Assembly: GCA_027021445.1 (NCBI GenBank)
Contig: JALUUH010000067.1
Location: forward strand, 1-44,177
Reading direction: 5' to 3'
Source of the DNA: Gammaproteobacteria bacterium
GTDB lineage: Bacteria > Pseudomonadota > Gammaproteobacteria > S012-40
Length of the DNA: 44,177 nt
Part shown: one piece after another, positions 38,848 to 44,177 of the stretch
Layout: each line of letters opens with the position of its first letter
How positions within the stretch are numbered: the stretch's first letter is position 1
The notes under the pieces: generated by a model
Seen by the model: the letters and a program-made list of their open reading frames with translations, nothing else
What the model was told of the DNA's origin: nothing
The model's database searches: none
Position numbers and translations under genes: made by a program

Positions 38848-39279
38848 ATGACGCAAGTAGACTTTTACGTAATCGATGATGATGTTAAGCACGGCGCAGA
38901 AAAATTCGCCTGTAAACTCACCGAAAAAATATACAAACAAGGTTATTCCGTCTACATCCATACGGAAGACGATAAACAGTCCGCACGCATGGACGACTTA
39001 TTATGGACATTTCGGCAAGGTAGCTTTATACCTCATGCCAGAGCGGAGAATACACCGGATGAAAATATCAAAGTCATTATCGGCGCTAATGATCAGCTAC
39101 AATGCAAGGGTGAAGTATTAATTAATCTCGCTTCGGAAATACCCGCTTCTTATCAAAAATTCAGCCGAATTGCTGAGCTAGTAGTCAAAGAACCACAGCG
39201 CAAAGCAAGCGCACGAGAACATTATCGGTATTACCGGGATCAAGGGTGCGCAGTGGCATCCCATCAAGTAAGTAGGTAG
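38848..39279 (+). CDS. holC: DNA polymerase III chi subunit
   Basis: The 143-residue protein has the chi pattern: TQVDFYVIDDD at the start, VYIHTEDDKQSARMDDLLWTF in the middle, FIPHARA, and the C-terminal REHYRYYRDQGCAVASHQ. Chi joins the clamp loader to single-strand-binding protein. The order pepA-holC-valS is conserved in Gammaproteobacteria and confirms the call. An unrecognised acidic gene follows after 4 bases. Confidence 0.93.
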   Translation: MTQVDFYVIDDDVKHGAEKFACKLTEKIYKQGYSVYIHTEDDKQSARMDDLLWTFRQGSFIPHARAENTPDENIKVIIGANDQLQCKGEVLINLASEIPASYQKFSRIAELVVKEPQRKASAREHYRYYRDQGCAVASHQVSR

Positions 39280-39283
39280 CTTT

Positions 39284-40258
39284 ATGGCAGATCAAAAATC
39301 AGCAAAACCAACAACAGACTCAAGCACTCCTTCGACCACAAACCCCTCAATCCCCATTGAAAAAGCCTCTATTTCTCATGCACTTGGCAGCCTTGAAGAC
39401 TCTGACAAAAGCACCTCAATTGATCCACAATCAGAACACCAACTTGGCGATATTAGCTCAATGATCGAGCAAGCAGATGAAGATGCCGGCGATTTCGCGT
39501 TATTAGATGAAGCGATTGCTGAACTCGAAAGCGATGAATCAGTAACCGATCCCAATATTCCAACTTTGTCAGATATTGTAGAGCCTGGCTCCCATATCGC
39601 AACTGCAATCGACGACGCATATACCGAAGCCGAACTCGGCGTAGTTCCGACGTTAAACCATGTAGCCACCGAAGTTGCAACACCTGAGAGCGCACATAGT
39701 GAACCTAGCGCGATCAACAGCACTCCAGCAAGCCAAGCAGAAACACTTGAGACTGTCGTCGATTCAGCACAAATGAGCGCCAGTACCATCGAGCCACGAA
39801 CAGAGCAAAATGCGGCAAATGCCACACTTGAATTCAACCATACCGACAAGCCACCCGAAGAAGAAATGTTTACCGCGTCCGAACTTATCCTCGCCGAAGA
39901 AGAAGATCCCTTAAGTACATACTCCAGACCGGTTCCTGCTACCGAGCATCATGTTAACCTAGGTGCTGAAAACACCGCAGGTTTATCCATTTCGATACCT
40001 TATTCATTGCATAACCAGCTTTCGAAAAAAATTGACAATTTAGTCATTGAAGCCACCACCTCAATGACCAATGAACTACACCATCAACTCACATTGCGCT
40101 TAAATGGACTGGTAGCCAAGTCCGTAGAATCGGTACTACCCAAGCTCATTGACCAAATGGTAACCAGCTTAAGAGATGAGGTTAATGGCCAAGTTAAGCA
40201 TGAACTTCCCAGTATCATTAATGAAGTACTGGGCAAGACCAATATCCCTAAAGATTAA
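39284..40258 (+). CDS. Acidic low-complexity protein between holC and valS, unknown function
   Basis: The 324-residue product has no signal peptide or membrane segment. Residues 1-225 are rich in Ser, Thr, Glu, Asp and Ala and look disordered. Residues 230-324 form a predicted helical domain (LSISIPYSLHNQLSKKID, then LHHQLTLRLNGLVAKSVE and QMVTSLRDEVNGQVKHE), with heptad-like spacing. The gene starts 4 bases after holC, with AGGTAG before the ATG, so it is probably co-expressed. I do not recognise the family. A role next to the clamp loader is only a guess from position. Confidence 0.8.
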   Translation: MADQKSAKPTTDSSTPSTTNPSIPIEKASISHALGSLEDSDKSTSIDPQSEHQLGDISSMIEQADEDAGDFALLDEAIAELESDESVTDPNIPTLSDIVEPGSHIATAIDDAYTEAELGVVPTLNHVATEVATPESAHSEPSAINSTPASQAETLETVVDSAQMSASTIEPRTEQNAANATLEFNHTDKPPEEEMFTASELILAEEEDPLSTYSRPVPATEHHVNLGAENTAGLSISIPYSLHNQLSKKIDNLVIEATTSMTNELHHQLTLRLNGLVAKSVESVLPKLIDQMVTSLRDEVNGQVKHELPSIINEVLGKTNIPKD

Positions 40259-40387
40259 ATAAATGAGACCTTTACACGAAAAATAGTTTTCGAGTCTGCT
40301 AATCCATCACGAGCAACATCCAATACTCGCAATCAGTAAGCATTTCTAGGATAATTCGGCCACTTTCATTAACACAGCCAGAGCATC

Positions 40388-43198
40388 ATGGAAAAAACCT
40401 ATAAGCCCCACGAAATCGAGCAACGTTGGTATCAGACCTGGGAGTCTGATGGTCACTTCACCCCAAGCGGCGAAGGCGAACCCTATAGTATTATGATCCC
40501 ACCGCCCAATGTAACGGGCAGCCTCCACATGGGGCACGGCTTTAACAACACAGTGATGGATGCAATGACCCGTTTCCAGCGCATGAAGGGGCGTAATACC
40601 TTGTGGCAACCCGGCACCGACCACGCCGGCATTGCCACGCAAATGGTGGTAGAACGTCAACTCGCTACAGATAATAAAACTCGCCACGATCTTGGCCGTG
40701 AAGAATTTATTGAACGAGTATGGAAATGGAAAGAAGAGTCTGGTGATAATATTAGCCGCCAACTACGACGCATGGGTAGTTCTCTGGATTGGCAGAACGA
40801 ACGCTTCACTATGGACGAAGGCCTCTCGAATGCCACCAAAGAGGTTTTTGTGCGACTACACGAAGAAGGTCTCATTTATCGCGGCAAGCGCCTGGTTAAT
40901 TGGGATCCCGTTCTCCATACCGCAGTTTCAGATTTAGAAGTATTAAACCAAGAAGAAAACGGCTTTCTTTGGCATTTACGTTACCCGTTAGCCAGTGGCG
41001 AAGGCTTTCTGGTGGTCGCCACTACCAGACCCGAAACCCTGTTAGGAGATGCTGCTGTGGCCGTACACCCTGGAGATGATCGATACAAACATCTCATCGG
41101 GCAAAAAGTGACACTGCCCTTTACCCAGCGACTCATCCCCATCATTGCTGACGATTATGTTGACCCAGAATTTGGTACCGGTATCGTAAAAATTACCCCT
41201 GCTCACGATTTTAATGATTATCAAATTTGGCAACGACATCGTGATGAAACAGCCATCGTGAATCTACCCAACGGCGGACTCATCAATATCTTTACCATCA
41301 GCGCATCTATCATCGATAGTGATGACGAGCATGGTGATTTGATTCCACAGGAGTTTCGTGGACTTGATCGTTTTGCCGCACGCAAACTACTGATCGAAGA
41401 ATTAGCAGAAAATGATCTATTAGAAAAAACCGATGATCATAAGCTTGTAGTACCTCGCGGTGATCGCTCCGGTGCGGTGATTGAACCTTTTCTCACTGAT
41501 CAATGGTATGTCAAAGTCGCCCCACTCGCCGAACCTGCGATCAAAGCCGTAGCAGATGGCTCGATACGCTTTATCCCCGACAACTGGAAAAACACCTATT
41601 ATGATTGGATGCACAACATCGAAGACTGGTGTATCTCAAGACAAATATGGTGGGGACATCGTATTCCAGCATGGTATGACAAGCAAGGTAATATATTTGT
41701 AGGACGTTCAGAAAAAGAAATACGAGAAAAACACCAGCTCGCTGACGATATAATACTCAAGCAAGACGAAGATGTTTTAGACACCTGGTTTTCCTCTGCA
41801 TTATGGCCTTTTTCTACCTTGGGCTGGCCTAGCAACAAAGAACGGGTAACAACATTTTACCCCACCAGTGTTTTAGTCACGGGTTTCGACATTATCTTTT
41901 TTTGGGTTGCCCGAATGATTATGATGGGCATTAAATTCATGGGTGACGTTCCCTTTCGAGATATTTATATTCACGGCCTAATACGTGATACCCAAGGCCA
42001 AAAAATGTCTAAATCAAAAGGCAATGTATTGGATCCCATCGACTTAATCGACGGCATAGAACTAGAAGCCTTGGTCGAAAAACGCACCAGCAGCTTGATG
42101 CAGCCGCATCTCGCCAAGCGTATTGAAAAAGCCACACGCAAAGACTTCCCCAATGGCATACCCGCGTTTGGAACCGATGCCTTGCGTTTTACTTTTGCAG
42201 CACTCGCTTCAACCGGGCGTGATATCAGCTTCGACTTACAACGCGTAGAAGGCTATCGTAATTTTTGTAATAAACTGTGGAATGCTGCGCGCTATGTATT
42301 AATAAACACCGAAGGCCAAGATTGTGGTACCAACGATGAGACCCAGGAACTCAGCTTACCCGACCGATGGATCACCTCTCGCCTACAAGAAACCATTGAA
42401 CAGGTTAACCGCCACATGGCCTCATATCGGCTTGATCTTGCTGCACAAAGTATTTATGAATTCACCTGGAATGAATACTGTGATTGGTATTTGGAGTTAT
42501 CCAAGCCCGTATTGCAAAATGAAAAAAGCAGCGCTAGCGAATTAAGAGGAACTCGCGCAACACTGGTTGGCGTACTCGAAACCCTGCTTCGTCTCGCTCA
42601 TCCGATCATGCCTTTTATCACCGAAGAAATTTGGCAACGCGTCGCCCCACTCGTAGGAAAAAAAGGCAACACCATAATGTGTGAAAGCTATCCTAATCAA
42701 AATGAGGCTTTAATCAATGCCGCAGCGGTCGAGCAAATGGAGTGGGTAAAAACGTTCATACTCGGTATTCGGAAAATTCGCAGCGGAATGGATATCGCTC
42801 CAGGAAAAGCATTATCGATACTGCTACAAAATGCATCTGACAATGACAAATCATGGCTGGAGGCCAATCGAATATTCTTGCAACGTCTCGCTAGGCTAGA
42901 AAAAATTGAATATATTGGCGAACAAGCACCAGAAGCCGCAACCGCGCTCGTGGGTAATATGCGCATATTGATTCCACTGGCAGGATTAATTGACCAAGAG
43001 GCAGAATTGGCACGCTTAGAAAAGGAAATTACTAAAATTCAAAAGCTAGCCAATGCAACGAGTGGAAAGCTGGCTAATGCAAAATTTGTAGAGAATGCAC
43101 CACCGGCGGTCGTGACGAAAGAAAGAGATAAGCTTGCTGGGTTTAAAGTCTCGTTAGACAATTTAAACGAACAGCTTGAACGCATTCGTAAAATGTAA
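40388..43198 (+). CDS. valS: Valyl-tRNA synthetase
   Basis: The 936-residue protein is a class I synthetase. The HIGH motif is HMGH (47-50) in [15 protein letters not shown] and the KMSKS motif is at 539-543. The editing (CP1) domain lies between, with [10 protein letters not shown] and its [16 protein letters not shown] segment. The C-terminal coiled-coil arm ([17 protein letters not shown]) that embraces tRNA is present. It charges tRNA-Val and edits Thr-tRNA-Val. The end TAA at 43196-43198 is followed by a terminator for the opposite gene. Length is usual for the family. Confidence 0.98.
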   Translation: MEKTYKPHEIEQRWYQTWESDGHFTPSGEGEPYSIMIPPPNVTGSLHMGHGFNNTVMDAMTRFQRMKGRNTLWQPGTDHAGIATQMVVERQLATDNKTRHDLGREEFIERVWKWKEESGDNISRQLRRMGSSLDWQNERFTMDEGLSNATKEVFVRLHEEGLIYRGKRLVNWDPVLHTAVSDLEVLNQEENGFLWHLRYPLASGEGFLVVATTRPETLLGDAAVAVHPGDDRYKHLIGQKVTLPFTQRLIPIIADDYVDPEFGTGIVKITPAHDFNDYQIWQRHRDETAIVNLPNGGLINIFTISASIIDSDDEHGDLIPQEFRGLDRFAARKLLIEELAENDLLEKTDDHKLVVPRGDRSGAVIEPFLTDQWYVKVAPLAEPAIKAVADGSIRFIPDNWKNTYYDWMHNIEDWCISRQIWWGHRIPAWYDKQGNIFVGRSEKEIREKHQLADDIILKQDEDVLDTWFSSALWPFSTLGWPSNKERVTTFYPTSVLVTGFDIIFFWVARMIMMGIKFMGDVPFRDIYIHGLIRDTQGQKMSKSKGNVLDPIDLIDGIELEALVEKRTSSLMQPHLAKRIEKATRKDFPNGIPAFGTDALRFTFAALASTGRDISFDLQRVEGYRNFCNKLWNAARYVLINTEGQDCGTNDETQELSLPDRWITSRLQETIEQVNRHMASYRLDLAAQSIYEFTWNEYCDWYLELSKPVLQNEKSSASELRGTRATLVGVLETLLRLAHPIMPFITEEIWQRVAPLVGKKGNTIMCESYPNQNEALINAAAVEQMEWVKTFILGIRKIRSGMDIAPGKALSILLQNASDNDKSWLEANRIFLQRLARLEKIEYIGEQAPEAATALVGNMRILIPLAGLIDQEAELARLEKEITKIQKLANATSGKLANAKFVENAPPAVVTKERDKLAGFKVSLDNLNEQLERIRKM

Positions 43199-43249
43199 AT
43201 ATTTAGGAATGCAGGGATTATAAGGAATGGCACGTAATAACGAATAAAA

Positions 43250-43300
43250 TCAATAAAAACTCTGGCAAAAAAAACCAAATCCCTTCGAACATTGCCAGAG
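43250..43300 (-). terminator. Rho-independent terminator for the minus-strand gene at 43462
   Basis: CTCTGGCA (43260-43267) pairs with TGCCAGAG (43293-43300) in a perfect 8-bp stem with a 25-base loop. Read on the minus strand, the stem is followed by TTTTTATT (43252-43259). The loop is long, so it may be weak. It lies downstream of the minus-strand gene but beyond the inserted element at 43382-43465. Confidence 0.5.
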
Positions 43301-43381
43301 CCTTGCTATGAACCTGCTAACACTCCATCGAACTTAGGAAAACTCTACTGCGCCGATTTTCCAAGTCGGACAAACAGCCTC

Positions 43382-43465
43382 CTAGGAGCTTGTCTGAGAA
43401 CAAACTGACCTACTGCGACCAAAACCAACGTGCGTGACGTTCACTGTTCTCGGACAGGCTCCTAG
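43382..43465. mobile_element. MITE-like element, CTAG-ended family, 84-bp internally deleted copy
   Basis: The ends are at 43382-43402 and 43444-43465; the right end matches that of the 22652 copy in 21 of 22 bases. The first 41 bases (43382-43422) agree with that copy in 37 positions, then about 83 internal bases are missing. CTAG is at both ends. The right end supplies the TAG stop of the minus-strand gene. No open frame is inside. Confidence 0.78.
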
Positions 43466-43758
43466 CGCGCACTATATGAAATAATAACCGGGTTAGGATT
43501 GTTCAACGCTCGTTTGCCCTTTTTGCTATTCATTCTCACCATTTCTAGACTCTCGCATTTAGGGCACTTAACAGAGTTAAAGCGCGCAATATGATAGATA
43601 GTCCAAGCCAATGGAACAAGTAACAAGGGCAAGAATTGAGACAATGCTGTTAAAAAAATAAAATAAAGCCACATTCCCACGTCAACTGCAAAGCTTGATT
43701 TCAGCTGGGGAATAGGTCTTCCCACATAACTGCATTCAGTACAGACTTTGTTTTTCAT
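43462..43758 (-). CDS. Small membrane protein with a split Cys-Cys (zinc-ribbon-like) pair
   Basis: The 98-residue product starts at ATG 43758, chosen because GGAGG lies about 6-7 bases upstream; the longer frame from 43848 has no such site. It has CTEC near the N-terminus, a hydrophobic stretch (about 22-55, one or two membrane helices), and CPKC near the C-terminus, followed by a basic tail. The two Cys pairs could form one zinc ribbon if both ends are on the same side. I know no named family. The stop is the CTAG of the adjacent small element. Confidence 0.75.
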   Translation of the reverse strand: MKNKVCTECSYVGRPIPQLKSSFAVDVGMWLYFIFLTALSQFLPLLLVPLAWTIYHIARFNSVKCPKCESLEMVRMNSKKGKRALNNPNPVIISYSAR

Positions 43759-43960
43759 CACACACCTCCAATATATTCTCAGGTGAAATAAAAAAATAGT
43801 TAACTCTATAATATAACTGTAGTCCTTAATTTGAGTTTTTAACAGCATTATCGGACTATAAATACGATATTATTTAAAAAAATTTCTGCAACTTAAACAC
43901 TAACACCCAGGCTCAGCTAACATTCATTTAAACTCAAATTAAAAACCCTTTTGTCGCTTC
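43759..43960. other. Upstream region of the zinc-ribbon-like gene; otherwise empty
   Basis: This AT-rich stretch holds the promoter area of the minus-strand gene and no convincing open frame or hairpin. A TATAATATAACT-like stretch at about 43808-43819 might contain a -10 box on either strand; it is too loose to assign. Confidence 0.4.
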
Positions 43961-44124
43961 TATACCCGTGGCCATTTGAGGTATAGGTTTTTAGTGTGCG
44001 TCATATTCATTTCATGGCAAGGCGAAATGACAAGTAATAGCTGGACTATTGCGAGGAATTTCAACGAAGCCATGGAATGAAGAGGGCGTGCAATAAGACC
44101 TATATTCCAATCGCTACGGGTATA
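43961..44124. mobile_element. 164-bp MITE-like element with TATACCCGT ends
   Basis: The left end TATACCCGTGGCCATT (43961-43976) pairs, with mismatches, with the right end reading TATACCCGTAGCGATT on the opposite strand (44109-44124). The similarity continues imperfectly through TATAGGT on both sides, about 35-40 bases. If the element is counted as TACCCGT to ACGGGTA, it is flanked by TA on both sides, the target duplication of IS630/mariner-type elements. An internal hairpin AATAG/CTATT (44036-44040 / 44046-44050) is present. There is no open frame. A diverged relative is at about 25515-25605. The 53 bases from 44125 to the window end show no feature. Confidence 0.65.
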
Positions 44125-44177
44125 TACCCAGTAAAAAACGAATAGCTAATAAACTTTATCGCCCACTTATTTTTAGC

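Noticed and set aside
43759-43848. N-terminal extension of the zinc-ribbon-like protein
   Set aside because: The longer frame lacks a ribosome site, while ATG 43758 has a strong one and begins the Cys-pair domain.
1-44177. CRISPR arrays, tRNA and rRNA genes, riboswitches
   Set aside because: No regularly spaced direct repeats, no cloverleaf-like intergenic segments and no recognised riboswitch motif were seen in the gene-free stretches.

Overview
The window reads as a chromosomal segment of an AT-rich, free-living or environmental gammaproteobacterium. The divergent lptG-lptF / pepA-holC-valS arrangement, the chi subunit HolC, the Tas-type aldo-keto reductase and the LptFG pair are typical of Gammaproteobacteria. 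The species cannot be named from the sequence. No rRNA, tRNA, CRISPR array or complete transposase gene was found.

Layout. The left edge (2-1075) holds the 3' end of a large anchored surface protein. Next comes an envelope-transport locus (1146-6198): a TetR regulator, an RND/MMPL exporter, a LolA-like periplasmic protein and an outer-membrane barrel. These could together form an inner-membrane to outer-membrane path for a lipid or other hydrophobic substrate. A Tas-like reductase, a cyclophilin lipoprotein and a DUF1835 protein follow. A minus-strand operon (14098 down to 9907) encodes a two-subunit molybdenum hydroxylase of the isoquinoline 1-oxidoreductase type, with XdhC and a MocA-like cofactor maturation protein.

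The centre is a signalling block. A 2013-residue hybrid (protein-kinase-like, AAA ATPase, GAF, PAS, PAS, histidine kinase) is followed by an Rcp-type response regulator and a receiver-GGDEF-EAL protein, all three co-oriented (14388-22655). Opposite them is a chemoreceptor fused to a C-terminal hemerythrin domain (22873-25326). Together they suggest linked control of c-di-GMP, motility and oxygen or redox sensing. An SH3-SH3 protein with a possible cell-wall-hydrolase domain comes next, then a DUF1566 protein and MsrA.

The stretch 28449-29875 is accessory DNA: a FitAB/VapBC-type toxin-antitoxin pair with a clear operator palindrome and the decayed 3' end of an IS91-family transposase gene. A NarL-type regulator and a 7TM histidine kinase (30517-33122) follow, then a compositionally foreign acetyltransferase, a DUF1801 protein and ArfB. 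The right part is core genome: lptG-lptF facing pepA-holC-(acidic unknown)-valS.

The most distinctive signal is outside the genes. Short elements without transposase genes fall into at least two families. One has 22-bp inverted ends that include CTAG; both complete copies sit exactly on a TAG stop codon of the neighbouring gene. The other is a 164-bp element with imperfect inverted ends flanked by TA, with a diverged relative at about 25515-25605 and a possible end at 6239. A third kind of structure, a nested hairpin region at 9760-9853, is separate from both.
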